From Lachnospiraceae bacterium (GTDB taxonomy: Bacteria > Bacillota > Clostridia > Lachnospirales > Lachnospiraceae): a stretch of DNA of 64,000 nt. The position numbers and the translations under genes are program-made. Positions 16,901 to 27,595 of this stretch are shown piece by piece. The notes under the pieces were generated by a model, which was not told the DNA's origin, searched no databases, and saw only the letters and a list, made by a program, of their open reading frames with translations. The stretch is taken from NCBI GenBank assembly GCA_017463225.1, contig JAFTPO010000056.1, positions 1-64,000 of the forward strand, in the 5' to 3' direction. The first letter of the stretch is position 1, and every line of letters begins with the position of its first letter.

Positions 16901-19900
16901 TTAGGTTAAGTTGAATAGATGTTCTTTACGCTCTATCTTAATTCTCTTATATGTTGGTGTACTACTCTCTGTATCATATACAGCTATTACAATATATGTA
17001 TACTTGCCACCATACTTGTTAAAGTATTCATCCTTGAGATAGAGTTTAGTTCTATTCATAGTGTCCAAATCACCGTCTCCGTCAATATCATATTGCTCAG
17101 TTACAGGTATAGGCTTGTTATTGGTATCAAGCACAAGCTTTCCATCCTTGTCAACCTGATATTCCACATTAAGATCACCATCATATCTAAATACATCTCT
17201 TACCGTACCCTTAGTTACGTTCTTGTCTGTCCAATCTGCAATTAAAATATGATTCTCTAAATCCTTATCATCATATGCATCTGATTCATCATCGATGTAA
17301 TCTAAGTCAAAGTAAATCTGTACCTTCTTAATCTCTGCATCTTCATCCAGTCTAGCTAAGAAGCTAAAATCAAGATACTCACAGTCTTCTTCAACCTTAG
17401 TCACGTACATTCCGTTAACATTCTTGATAATATTATTCTCTTCAGTCTGATAATCATATACATAGATGTCTGGCTGAGCTATACTCTTCTTAACTGAGTT
17501 ACAGATAATATTAATATAGAGTCTTCTCTCATCATTATTATCCTTACCACATCCTGTAACATTTGTATGTCCAGCACCACAGTAGTTGAAATTCTTGTAT
17601 GTATAGATGAAATAACTATCCATACCATCGTTAGGTGAAGCTGCATATACAGAAGAACCTTTCTTATCTCCAGTTCCTCCACCCATAGAATACCATACTG
17701 TAACATCATCATTCTCAATATCTACAGCATAAGCCTGAGCATGAGTGAATGACACATTAAGCTGGTCTGCAAGTGTGAATGGATAAAGAGTTACTACTCC
17801 CTCGTTTGTACGACTGGCCTTATCGGCTCCATATGCTCCACTTGCTTTGCCTGATAAATATGTTTGATCATCTCTAGCATATATAGCTGCAATTGACCAC
17901 TCTAAATCTGCATATATATATGGCATAGCATTCTCATGTGAACCACCAGTATTCTGAATTACTGCTGAAGTGTCAGTATAAGCAACATCAGAAAGATACA
18001 ATCCAGGAAGTCCTTCACTTAACAACGCATTTGTTTCACTCAACCAATTCATATACTTGGCAGAACCTTGGCTAGGACTATTTGCTATAGAAATATCTGT
18101 CATAAAATACTTCTCAGGATCAGTTGACTTATAAGGTACATAGTAACTAGCTGTAAGATTATCAGTCTTAGATTTATCTATCTCCATATTGTATCTGTCC
18201 ATAGCAGCATACTTCTTAATCATATTAGTAAGATAAACTGAGCCTGCATCATCAAATCTAGTAAGAGTGTCATGGAACATAAGAACCTGACCATCATTCT
18301 TCATATAATCCTCTAAGTCAGCTAAAGCACGTGCTGCTGGAAGTGGCTTGCCATCTTTATCAGTAACAACTGTTGAAGCAGTTACATCAGTTATATCAAC
18401 CGATGTTACTTCTCTCTGAGTAATAATATAATTATCTACATCAAAGTTAAATTTACCACTTGCATCTGTTGTTACAGTAAATGTCTCATTAATAGCATTA
18501 TTATCTGATGCTATTGTAACATCCATAGTAATATCCTTCATAGCAACTAACTTAGTATAGTCATAATCTATGTAAAAATAATACTCGTTTGGCCATACCT
18601 CATAAGCTGTTGGCTCATATAAAACACCACTAAACGAAACATTACCATAAGGATCTAATATCTTGTCAGATAATTTATGTTCTGACTTAACAGGTTGATT
18701 ACTTACGTTAAATCCATTCCATGGTTCCTTAGCATTCTTATAAAGTGCTATATCTGCTCCTGCAACATTCTTACCAATTGAGAATTCATACTTCGCATCG
18801 ATAACTTGATTATTATTTACAAATACAGCATTACCTTTGCTATCCTTAAAATTACTAAGTGTAACCTTTAGTGAATTAGCAATATAAGTATCTGTCACAA
18901 TCTCAGAATTATGCTTAACACTAAATTCTCCTTCTGACTTTGTTAAAATAAAATCATCATTAGAAAAATCGTCTGCAGCTCCGATTACTATCATATCAAA
19001 TCCAGTATCTTTATCAAGTAACCACTCACTTCCGCTAAGATATCGAGAATACTTCTTATACTGATTATTAGCTAGTATTTCTTTATCTTTTAATTTAACA
19101 TACTCCTGATAGAGCGCATTAAGATTCTCACCATCTTTTGTAATATACCAATTCTCTTTATTAGTATATTTACCATTATCAATAGAATAATAATCCCAAT
19201 AATGTCTTGTCACAAGTAATCTATCAATCTCCTTACCATGGAAAGAGTCAACACCTAATTCGTCTCTCATGTGTATAAGAGCATTTCTAAGATCAATCTC
19301 TGCATCTATAGTAGACTTCGTATAGCTTGCCTCGGCCTTCTGCGCCTCTGTAAGAGTATTTAACTCTAACTTATACTCATCAATATACTGATAATCAACA
19401 AAAGCTGCATTAAAATCATCTTCTGTGTAGTATATAAGTGAAGTAAGCTCTTTATACTCATCTAAAGCTTCATCTCTAAGTGTTTCATAATTTACATCAT
19501 AAACCATCTTAAGCTTAGCTTCCGGCTCAGCTTTCGCGTAAGCATCATACTCCTCAGTTTTCTCTTCGTAAGGATTATTTGCTGTAAGGGTTGCCTTTTC
19601 TGTATCGGACAACTTACTGAAATCATATGCATTAGCAACATCTGTACTCATCTGTACAAATTCACTTCTCATCATAATTTCAATATCAAAATCATATTTG
19701 TCTCTTACTTCATCTGCAAGATTAAGATCCCAATTATCAGCACCTACAATGTTTTTCTCTGATACTTCCATTGTACTGTCATACTTAACTATACCAAACT
19801 CATGTTCATGTACACCCAGATATATCTTACCTGCATTACCCTGATATGATAATCCATTCTCATGATCAATCATTCTACCATCGTACAATGCTACATAACT

Positions 19901-22831
19901 TGTTCTTCCACCGCTCTCTGAACTTGGATTAAACTCAAGTCTTTCATAGGCCTGCTGACATATAGTACAGAAGTAAAGTGAGTTTTTACCCTGTGCAGTC
20001 TCACCAGCGTCTGCATTACGCTTACCTGCTCCATTATATGTTCCCGGCATAATCTGAAGTATCTTAACCTTCTGCTTTGAAGAAGCAGTATTTCCAATAT
20101 AGCTTATTCCGGTTGTGCTTGCCTCTAATCCAGTTGGATTAGCAACAACAAGTTTCCAATATACCGGACCATAGAAGTTATCACTTGCTACGAAATCCAA
20201 TTTATTCTTATCACCTGTAGCAACAACCTCACTACCCTCAAATACGCTATTTCCATTATCATCAACATAAAGCTTTACAGTATAATTTGTAGCTCCTGCA
20301 ACTTTATATTTAAAGCTCATTGTCTTGTTAGTAATAATAGAGGAATCGTCATACATATTGTACGTTGCAGGCATCTCAGTAAGAGTAACCTTAGGTCTCT
20401 TAACGTTATTATTATATAAATCATTAAGTTCTCCTGCCTGAGCATCTGCAAATACAGTAACAAATCCTGTTAACGTATCACCATAATCTCCACCATTATT
20501 CTCTACGCTTTGAACCTGTGTTTGATCAAAATTCCAAAGTACGTTCGACTTATTTGAAGAACCACAGTAAGCCATAAACTTACACATATTACTGTCTGGG
20601 TCTATAGAATTCTGATTGTACTTTAATTCTTTAACGGCAGAATATGCCTCACTAGCTTCCTTACTGAAAACAACTGGCATACCCTTATCAACATACTCCT
20701 GAAGCTGAGTAAGCTTTGTAAGGGTTATATCATTACCATTCAATAAAGTGAAACTCGCCTCTTTAGTTCCATCACCATCAATATCAACATAAGCTGAAGG
20801 AACATCACCCACTACAGTACCACTTGCCTGTGCAAGTGCATTTAAATCTGTCTGTATCAATTCTCCAGAGTGAGAATACATAACATAAATAGGCATCTTT
20901 GATAAATCATTAGGATTCTTTAACAAGTTATTCAATGTCAATGATGCTGAATTCTTAGCTATAAGACCGTACGCACCGTAGTCTCCTGCTTTCTTAAGTG
21001 CAGATGTATTACCACCGATATATATCAAATCGTATGTACCAAATACATCTTCCTTAGTAGAAGCAAACTGCTCTGAAGACATCTGTACCAATGTTATCTG
21101 GTCTGTAGTAAGATTAAATGCTGCAGCTATCTTTGCCTTTGAAAGCTCCCATGCATAGTATTCTGTACCATCTAAAAGTTCTTCCTTTGTCTGTCCATTA
21201 ACAACGTCTGAAGGAATTGTATAGTAATTCTTATTCTTTGCTGCTAATGCTTCATCAATAGGATAACATGGCTGAATCTCAAGCACTGTAAATTTACTTG
21301 ATGAGCTCTTTGGACCTCCTATACCTCTAAATGCAGAAGCATTAATCAAGTCAGCAATAACCTTTGCTGTTGAAGAACTCTTGCTACCTGCGATGATATC
21401 AAACTCAGTCCTATTAGTAACCATAATATTCTCATACTTTTCCTGACCGGTAGTTGTAGCTACCATATAGAAAATCTCAGAGAAATTTGTCGCCTGCTGG
21501 TCTCCAACATCAACAGAACCACCTGATGCCGGACCTGACGCAGTAACAGTAGTCATTACTGATGAATATACCATATGGATATTTCCATACATAGCTGCTG
21601 CTAACTGATTATAATCATCTGAACTAATGGCAGCGCCTGCGCAATTAGCCTCAATAATAACCATATCATACTTATCTAAGCTATGCTTAGATATATCAGC
21701 AAGCTGAATCTCTGTTACCTTCATATAATCCGGTCTAACATTATTTGATTTTGAATTATATCCAGACTGATATATTAAAGCATTGTTAGTCTTAATATCA
21801 TATACATCGCCTTCAACATCAGTTCCTGTCACATACTTAAGTCCTGTTACAGGATTACCAAAATCACCCATAACCTCATCAGCCATAGGAGTTGTAGTAC
21901 CATTGGTTATGATAAGCATCTCTGCCATCTTCTTGGCCGACTGTGGTGTAGTACCCTGCTCAGTAGAATCTGTAGGGGATGCTATATCAGTTCCAACATC
22001 TGACCAATTTACTGACTTCTTCTTACCATTCATAGTAAGATACATAGAACCATCCTGATGGGCGAAGAAGGTTGAAAGCTCCTGCTTATCCTTCCAATTG
22101 AAGGTATAGTAATATCTACCATATACTTCAAACATATCGTTTGCTAACTTTGTAGTAGTAATATTTGTAGTTGAGTCATCAACTCCACCATTTCCACCAG
22201 AATTACTTATATCACTAATAACAAGCGGCTTATAATCACCAACAGCATAAGTGTGAAGAATATTATATAATTCCTCATCTAAATCATTACCCTTACCAAA
22301 AGGACTTGCTGTGTCATTATACAGATAGATAAAATCTGCTTTTGAAACAACCGCTAAGATATTATTATAGTCTGTCTTATCTTCCTTCTTAGCAGCAGCA
22401 AGTACTTCTGCTGCAGTATAATGCTCATAAGAGATAGCATCAATTTCAGGATTCATAATTGCATCTATAATTTTATCCTTGCCTTCTGCATCCTTAATAG
22501 TATATGAATCTTTTGTAGCATTACCATTTACTACATAGCTCTCGAAATCACCATCCTCAACCATAGCCTTTAAACTGGATGGGGAGCCTGAAGTAATCTC
22601 AACTACTCTGTAAATATGGTCGCCATTCTCTCTTACATTGTAAGAGTTCTCGATAATATTATCGATATTGGTATTTGTATCAGCGGTTGCTGTTACAAGT
22701 GCTGCATCATCTGTAAGATAACCCTCCTTGTTATCATTACCTGCCAGAGAGAAGGATACTACAGTAACAGCCAAAGCCATAACAAGCATTACTGCAAGAG
22801 CAGAAATTGTTATTTTTATATTTCTTTTCAC
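16901..22831 (-). CDS. Giant secreted protein of the pilus locus, PilY1-like role proposed
   Basis: The 1976-aa protein has a Sec-type N-terminus (hydrophobic about residues 8-31, no pilin cleavage site) and no sortase motif or C-terminal anchor. It looks like the Lachnospiraceae DUF5057 type, from memory. Rossmann-like segments recur: strands ending VVEIT (about 75), VTEIQL (about 372), VLEIQP (about 517) and ILQIMPG (about 922), plus YDMVIIEAN, YDLIYIGGN and FDMIVIGAAD. Calcium-type loops include DIDGDGTKE (about 680), DDNGNSVFEGSE (about 855) and DIDGDGDLD (about 1915). A CxxC pair (about 960) and four Cys near 1800 may be metal or disulfide sites. GTG start with GGAGG 10 bases upstream. 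The position after the minor pilins suggests a tip or adhesin role; no function is proven. Confidence 0.7.
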   Translation of the reverse strand: MKRNIKITISALAVMLVMALAVTVVSFSLAGNDNKEGYLTDDAALVTATADTNTNIDNIIENSYNVRENGDHIYRVVEITSGSPSSLKAMVEDGDFESYVVNGNATKDSYTIKDAEGKDKIIDAIMNPEIDAISYEHYTAAEVLAAAKKEDKTDYNNILAVVSKADFIYLYNDTASPFGKGNDLDEELYNILHTYAVGDYKPLVISDISNSGGNGGVDDSTTNITTTKLANDMFEVYGRYYYTFNWKDKQELSTFFAHQDGSMYLTMNGKKKSVNWSDVGTDIASPTDSTEQGTTPQSAKKMAEMLIITNGTTTPMADEVMGDFGNPVTGLKYVTGTDVEGDVYDIKTNNALIYQSGYNSKSNNVRPDYMKVTEIQLADISKHSLDKYDMVIIEANCAGAAISSDDYNQLAAAMYGNIHMVYSSVMTTVTASGPASGGSVDVGDQQATNFSEIFYMVATTTGQEKYENIMVTNRTEFDIIAGSKSSSTAKVIADLINASAFRGIGGPKSSSSKFTVLEIQPCYPIDEALAAKNKNYYTIPSDVVNGQTKEELLDGTEYYAWELSKAKIAAAFNLTTDQITLVQMSSEQFASTKEDVFGTYDLIYIGGNTSALKKAGDYGAYGLIAKNSASLTLNNLLKNPNDLSKMPIYVMYSHSGELIQTDLNALAQASGTVVGDVPSAYVDIDGDGTKEASFTLLNGNDITLTKLTQLQEYVDKGMPVVFSKEASEAYSAVKELKYNQNSIDPDSNMCKFMAYCGSSNKSNVLWNFDQTQVQSVENNGGDYGDTLTGFVTVFADAQAGELNDLYNNNVKRPKVTLTEMPATYNMYDDSSIITNKTMSFKYKVAGATNYTVKLYVDDNGNSVFEGSEVVATGDKNKLDFVASDNFYGPVYWKLVVANPTGLEASTTGISYIGNTASSKQKVKILQIMPGTYNGAGKRNADAGETAQGKNSLYFCTICQQAYERLEFNPSSESGGRTSYVALYDGRMIDHENGLSYQGNAGKIYLGVHEHEFGIVKYDSTMEVSEKNIVGADNWDLNLADEVRDKYDFDIEIMMRSEFVQMSTDVANAYDFSKLSDTEKATLTANNPYEEKTEEYDAYAKAEPEAKLKMVYDVNYETLRDEALDEYKELTSLIYYTEDDFNAAFVDYQYIDEYKLELNTLTEAQKAEASYTKSTIDAEIDLRNALIHMRDELGVDSFHGKEIDRLLVTRHYWDYYSIDNGKYTNKENWYITKDGENLNALYQEYVKLKDKEILANNQYKKYSRYLSGSEWLLDKDTGFDMIVIGAADDFSNDDFILTKSEGEFSVKHNSEIVTDTYIANSLKVTLSNFKDSKGNAVFVNNNQVIDAKYEFSIGKNVAGADIALYKNAKEPWNGFNVSNQPVKSEHKLSDKILDPYGNVSFSGVLYEPTAYEVWPNEYYFYIDYDYTKLVAMKDITMDVTIASDNNAINETFTVTTDASGKFNFDVDNYIITQREVTSVDITDVTASTVVTDKDGKPLPAARALADLEDYMKNDGQVLMFHDTLTRFDDAGSVYLTNMIKKYAAMDRYNMEIDKSKTDNLTASYYVPYKSTDPEKYFMTDISIANSPSQGSAKYMNWLSETNALLSEGLPGLYLSDVAYTDTSAVIQNTGGSHENAMPYIYADLEWSIAAIYARDDQTYLSGKASGAYGADKASRTNEGVVTLYPFTLADQLNVSFTHAQAYAVDIENDDVTVWYSMGGGTGDKKGSSVYAASPNDGMDSYFIYTYKNFNYCGAGHTNVTGCGKDNNDERRLYINIICNSVKKSIAQPDIYVYDYQTEENNIIKNVNGMYVTKVEEDCEYLDFSFLARLDEDAEIKKVQIYFDLDYIDDESDAYDDKDLENHILIADWTDKNVTKGTVRDVFRYDGDLNVEYQVDKDGKLVLDTNNKPIPVTEQYDIDGDGDLDTMNRTKLYLKDEYFNKYGGKYTYIVIAVYDTESSTPTYKRIKIERKEHLFNLT

Positions 22832-22846
22832 TTTGCTTTTACCTCC

Positions 22847-23770
22847 TTAATCTGCTTTTGGCATGAAAACATAAGAGTTTCTTGCACTTACCATACCATT
22901 TGTTGTGTATGTCATATTCTTATCATCAAACTGGAATTCTATTCCAATAGAGCCATTTGGGGCATCAACCACAGCTGTACAAGCTGCAATATCAGCTGAT
23001 GATGAACCTGAAGTAGTAACATAGCTAAATCCATTATTATAAATACATGATTCCTTTGAACCTGCTACAGCAGGATTAATCATATCATTTAAATCTGTCA
23101 TAAAGCTATATTTCTTCTCATAGTACATACAATTCTTATCGAAAGTATAGATATTAATCATATTATCATACTTATCATAAAGTTTAGCTCCACTAGCTGA
23201 AGCTCCATTTTCTTTGATAGTTACACTTCCTCCAAAAAGATTATCTGCTATAGTCCACTGTGTTGGACCAGCTGTAATATCCGGAGCATATGAAGCATCT
23301 ATTGGAGCTGCTGTAAGAACTATAAGCTTCTTAATGTAGAATGTCTTGGTTCCATCAAAGTTACTAAAGAACTTTACATTACTTCCATCTCCAGCAACGC
23401 CGTCAGTAGTTGTTATTCCATAGACTGTTGGATGTGCAAGTATATCATCCTTCATCTTTTGATCCTTAACATATACTACTATATTAGGTGTTGTCCCTAC
23501 ATCCTTACCTGGCTCATCAAAATCGTACTCTGATGAAGACTCATAGCCTATAAGAACAACCTCCTTAGCCTGCATAACAGAATCTGTTACCTGATTGTAA
23601 GTAGTCTGTGCAGAGCTATGCACCTGAATCTCTGCCTTAGCCTTCTTATGAGTTAAAACACTTGATCCCATTAGAGAGCCAACTGCTGTCATAAGAAACG
23701 CAAGAACAGCCATAGCAATTATCAACTCTACAAGAGTGAAACCGCTATTATTCTTTTTAATATTTTTCAC
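22847..23770 (-). CDS. Type IV minor pilin, PilW-like position
   Basis: The 307-aa protein begins with a class III prepilin leader: MKNIKKNNSG then FTLVELIIAMAVLAFLM, with Gly before the cleavage site and Glu at mature position 5. A soluble domain of about 270 residues follows; I recognise no other motif. GTG start with GGGGGAG upstream. It lies 13 bases after the smaller minor pilin gene and 15 before the giant gene. It is probably a low-abundance pseudopilin that primes assembly. Confidence 0.85.
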   Translation of the reverse strand: MKNIKKNNSGFTLVELIIAMAVLAFLMTAVGSLMGSSVLTHKKAKAEIQVHSSAQTTYNQVTDSVMQAKEVVLIGYESSSEYDFDEPGKDVGTTPNIVVYVKDQKMKDDILAHPTVYGITTTDGVAGDGSNVKFFSNFDGTKTFYIKKLIVLTAAPIDASYAPDITAGPTQWTIADNLFGGSVTIKENGASASGAKLYDKYDNMINIYTFDKNCMYYEKKYSFMTDLNDMINPAVAGSKESCIYNNGFSYVTTSGSSSADIAACTAVVDAPNGSIGIEFQFDDKNMTYTTNGMVSARNSYVFMPKAD

Positions 23771-23783
23771 AGTTCACTCCCCC

Positions 23784-24371
23784 TTATTTTGATATTACGC
23801 TACCGTTTTTATTAACGTTTACAGTTGCAATACTACTTCCATTATCTCTATAAAACTTATATGTACCTACTCCTAGCTTACATGTACCATCCTTACCATA
23901 ATAGATAAGAGCTTCATAACTAGAGTCATCTATCTTTTTCTCAGCTCCACCTATAGGTGAATATGTAACATATACATAGCTTGATAAACTAGTTCCTTTT
24001 CCTTTATTAAGGTTGTTATCCTTCTCGTAGGTAGCATCTGGTTCATATACTCCATTCTTTACTATTACCTTCTGAATATAGCATTTTGAACCATCATCAT
24101 AAATTCTTAAACCAAAGCTAAGATTTTGATCATCCACGTCGTTTACATCGCCATCGCCATCAAAGTCATAAGCTTTGCCTTTAGTAGTGCTATGCAAATC
24201 CTTAACAGCAGACTCGAAGCTCATAGAAGCTTCTTTAGCCTTTGCTGTCTGGATTGTGTTAACTGTTATAACTGCTGCTGCAGTCATAACAGCTATAATA
24301 GCTATTACGATAATCATCTCAACTAATGAGTAACCATCGTTGTTTAGTTTTTTCATTCTTCTCTTCATCAT
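23784..24371 (-). CDS. Type IV minor pilin with a calcium-type loop
   Basis: The protein has a prepilin leader ending NNDG followed by YSLVEMIIVIAIIAVMTAA (Tyr instead of Phe at mature position 1, Glu5 present). At about residues 67-80 it carries DFDGDGDVNDVDD, which fits the Dx[DN]xDGxxNxxD loop of EF-hand and dockerin modules. I chose the ATG at 24371, 5 bases after AGAGG, over the in-frame GTG at 24377. Its start is close to the end of the 1071-aa gene, suggesting coupled translation. Confidence 0.85.
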   Translation of the reverse strand: MMKRRMKKLNNDGYSLVEMIIVIAIIAVMTAAAVITVNTIQTAKAKEASMSFESAVKDLHSTTKGKAYDFDGDGDVNDVDDQNLSFGLRIYDDGSKCYIQKVIVKNGVYEPDATYEKDNNLNKGKGTSLSSYVYVTYSPIGGAEKKIDDSSYEALIYYGKDGTCKLGVGTYKFYRDNGSSIATVNVNKNGSVISK

Positions 24372-24379
24372 AGGCACCT

Positions 24380-27300
24380 CTATTCTACATTCTTCATCCA
24401 GTTGTTGAATCTACAAACATCTGAATAATCAATGTTGTCAATTGTCTTTGCCTGATTTGAAGCATTGGCATCTCCAGGAGATGCAACAGGTTTATTTGTA
24501 TTGTCTACTTCATATCCTTTGAAAAGACTAAGTACTAACTCCGCATTAGAAGTACCAAGAAGCTGACACTCATTTAATATTGTTTGACATATAGCTGCGT
24601 TGGCATTCATAGTTGCAAGGTTCTCAGTGATATATACCTTACCACCTGATATAATAAGACCCTCAAAGCTAGTTACATTAGAATTAAATTTAACATCACC
24701 TTTTGTAACTACTAATCCTCTTACTGCTCCCTGATCCTTATCTCTTGCCTTAATCTCAACATCTCCATAGGACACCCATACTGAATATCCTGAGCTTAAA
24801 TCTAATACCTTAGGACCATTATCGGAACCAGAAAGATTTGGTATTATACTTGTGTCATCAACAATCTTATCTACATTAAGGAATTTATTAATAGGTGTTA
24901 TAGATGCATCTCCATAATTCACATCATCAACCATTTTCTGAATATATTCAATCTCTGTAGCGTTCTTTAACGCATCCGGACCTGTTGTCTCATAGTGACC
25001 TAAATTCCACTTAACAAGATCATACTCAATCTCTAAATCATCTGATAACAAATATGCCTGTGGATACAATGAACTATCAGCCTGCATCTCAGAAGTAGTG
25101 AGGCCATTGCCATTAGCATATACGTCAAATGAGAAATTATAACCTGGTTCTGAACTGAACAATTTTTCTAACTCTGCATTAGTCCACTTATCAGATTTCT
25201 TTATAGTAAACTGCGTATTCTCCTTAGTAGTTATGGCTCCACTAGAATATATGAACGCATTAGGAGTTATTGGATATGGGTTTAAGTCAGTTGGTTCTTG
25301 CTTCTTTGGTAATATTATATCACCAGGCTCAAAATTATGCTCCTCGAAATCAAAGATATCTACAAGATAATCTGTATAAAGTTCAATTTCTGTATTACTA
25401 CTCTGCTTAAGCTGTTCATTCTTCTTTATCTCTGCATCATAGTCTACTATAAATGCTGAAGCATAGTATTGAGCAGATGGATATAAATCCTTAAAGTTAG
25501 CCGCACCGCTCTCACCTACAGCCTCTAACATCATATTATAAGCTGTTTCAAAATCATAGTAATAGTACTTTTTACCGGATATCTCCTGCATAACACATGG
25601 AATCTTATAATCCTTAAATACAGTTTCTGGGAAATACTTGTCGAAAAGATATCCTCCCTGAAGTTTTACATGTAATTCTGCCTCAAAGTATCCAGCAAAA
25701 TTCTTCTTTGCTGCATCTGTATAAACAGGTGTTGGGATACCTGAATACATAACAGGGATGTAAGCAAGCTGAGATGTCTTCATAGATATAGACTCTCCAG
25801 TCTTGTAGTCCCTTAAGAATACAGTACCCTCCTCTTCATCATGATCCACATCATCATCTTCAGGATCAAGTGGATCGCCACCCTTTGGAAGATATGTATA
25901 TGTCTCTGATATTACAGTATGCTTATCCTCTGTAGTAGTTCCATTAGAATTAGCTGTTGTAGTAACTTCCTCTTCCGTAAACGCATGTTTTCCAGATAAC
26001 TCTATGTAAGAACGTCCGGCAAGATATATTACATCTGCATTTGCAAGATCTAGAGTAGACTTCTGACCATTAATTATAATAGCACTACTATTATAATGGC
26101 CTCTGTTCTCCCATACAGTCTCTGCATTTTCACCCTGACCCTTCACATAAGAAAACTGGAAATTCTCTTTATCTACAGTAGGCATGAACACCCTTTCATC
26201 CTTTTCTGTACTATCTCCATATCCGAAATAGTTTCCTCTTAATTTGAATTCTGAGCCATTAGCATTGAGTTCTGTATCATCCTTAATATATGTATTTGCA
26301 TATAAAACCATAGATGAACCATCATATACATTTACAGTGTCGCCCTCTGTTGTAAGCTCTTCCTTCTTAATACTCTGGCCACCTAATATTATATTATCTG
26401 CCCAGAGCTCAGCTTCGGATGTATTTCTTCCGCTTTTTCCGTAAAGTGAAAATGAACCATTATCCAATACCGCTACAGTACCTGGAACTATAACCATATC
26501 ACCAACGATAGAAAGTGATGATCCATCAACATATATTCCAGAATACATACTGTTATCATTCACACCATCAAACATATAATCAGCTTTGAATTTTCCAGTT
26601 TGACCTGTCGCTAAATCCCCATCATCGTAAGCTGCATTATACATAGTATTATATGCAGCCGATTTAGCATATTTTTTAGATGTTACACTGCCGTGAGTAT
26701 AAACATCTATACTCTCTGAAGTCTTATTACCTTCTTTATCCTCAACTTCATATGTAAGTCCTGAATTATACTTCTTGTCTGAATCCTTAACTATTAACTC
26801 ATCCTTATCATTTACCACATATCTACTCTCATTGTACTTCTTATTATAATAATCCGCAGCTGCGTATACATTACCTGTTACAACAAGAGGAGTTGTAGGC
26901 TGAATAACCTCTATACCCATATCTGCAACCATTGAATAATCAAATATGTTAGCATATTCCTGGTTTGTTGAATTAAATAAAACCGCAAAGTTTGGCTCAC
27001 CAATCTCTATATCAGTTGATATAGTCTGTGTATACGAACCATTAGCTACATTCCTATCATACTCAACAGTTCTTGTTAAGGTTACGTTCTTTATTACAAT
27101 CTTTGTAACCTTACCATTTGTCAATACTTTTTCTACAGATACTCTACTTTTATCTAACTTAACAGAGTCATTTGATATATACTTCTCTAAAGCATTTGCC
27201 AAATCTGTATTACTACCACTAAAGAATGAATTCGCCTGTACATTGTTCATAAAACGATCTGTGAACATCTTCTGTACTTCATCATCATCTAAAGTAATGT

Positions 27301-27595
27301 AACTGTTTGTTATAAAATCGTATCTAACCATATTCTCAACAGTGTAAGTATATGCCTCCTGCATATCCTTAACTGTCTGAGAGCCCACTCCTGCATAAAT
27401 CTCATTCATGGCCTGCTCAACATAGTAGAAGTTATCTCTTGAATTAAGATCCTGCATCTTAAGTCTGTAGGAATAACCTGCAGCCGTAAGCAATGCACCA
27501 ACTATAACTCCCAAAAATGTTAACGCAACTATAACAAGTAATATACTGGAGCCGCGATTATCTAATTTTTTAAATAGCTTTTTAATTTTATTCAA
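24380..27595 (-). CDS. 1071-aa PilX-like pilus protein
   Basis: The N-terminus KLDNRGSSILLVIVALTFLGVIV resembles PilX-type assembly proteins: a short basic leader with Gly before a membrane helix, but without the Glu5 of ordinary pilins. The rest, over 1000 residues, is rich in short strands with many Gly, Asn and Ser (SLSIVGDMVIVPGTVAVLDN; LVVTKGDVKFNSNVTSFEGL), which suggests beta-helix-like stacking. A very acidic stretch lies near residue 580. The TTG start directly abuts the previous stop and has GGGGG 8 bases upstream. PilX proteins are usually below about 300 aa, so the size is unusual. Confidence 0.75.
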   Translation of the reverse strand: MNKIKKLFKKLDNRGSSILLVIVALTFLGVIVGALLTAAGYSYRLKMQDLNSRDNFYYVEQAMNEIYAGVGSQTVKDMQEAYTYTVENMVRYDFITNSYITLDDDEVQKMFTDRFMNNVQANSFFSGSNTDLANALEKYISNDSVKLDKSRVSVEKVLTNGKVTKIVIKNVTLTRTVEYDRNVANGSYTQTISTDIEIGEPNFAVLFNSTNQEYANIFDYSMVADMGIEVIQPTTPLVVTGNVYAAADYYNKKYNESRYVVNDKDELIVKDSDKKYNSGLTYEVEDKEGNKTSESIDVYTHGSVTSKKYAKSAAYNTMYNAAYDDGDLATGQTGKFKADYMFDGVNDNSMYSGIYVDGSSLSIVGDMVIVPGTVAVLDNGSFSLYGKSGRNTSEAELWADNIILGGQSIKKEELTTEGDTVNVYDGSSMVLYANTYIKDDTELNANGSEFKLRGNYFGYGDSTEKDERVFMPTVDKENFQFSYVKGQGENAETVWENRGHYNSSAIIINGQKSTLDLANADVIYLAGRSYIELSGKHAFTEEEVTTTANSNGTTTEDKHTVISETYTYLPKGGDPLDPEDDDVDHDEEEGTVFLRDYKTGESISMKTSQLAYIPVMYSGIPTPVYTDAAKKNFAGYFEAELHVKLQGGYLFDKYFPETVFKDYKIPCVMQEISGKKYYYYDFETAYNMMLEAVGESGAANFKDLYPSAQYYASAFIVDYDAEIKKNEQLKQSSNTEIELYTDYLVDIFDFEEHNFEPGDIILPKKQEPTDLNPYPITPNAFIYSSGAITTKENTQFTIKKSDKWTNAELEKLFSSEPGYNFSFDVYANGNGLTTSEMQADSSLYPQAYLLSDDLEIEYDLVKWNLGHYETTGPDALKNATEIEYIQKMVDDVNYGDASITPINKFLNVDKIVDDTSIIPNLSGSDNGPKVLDLSSGYSVWVSYGDVEIKARDKDQGAVRGLVVTKGDVKFNSNVTSFEGLIISGGKVYITENLATMNANAAICQTILNECQLLGTSNAELVLSLFKGYEVDNTNKPVASPGDANASNQAKTIDNIDYSDVCRFNNWMKNVE

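Noticed and set aside
22180-22230. DISNS in the giant protein as a MIDAS (DxSxS) motif of a von Willebrand A domain
   Set aside because: The surrounding sequence lacks the preceding strand pattern and other MIDAS residues, so it is most likely chance.
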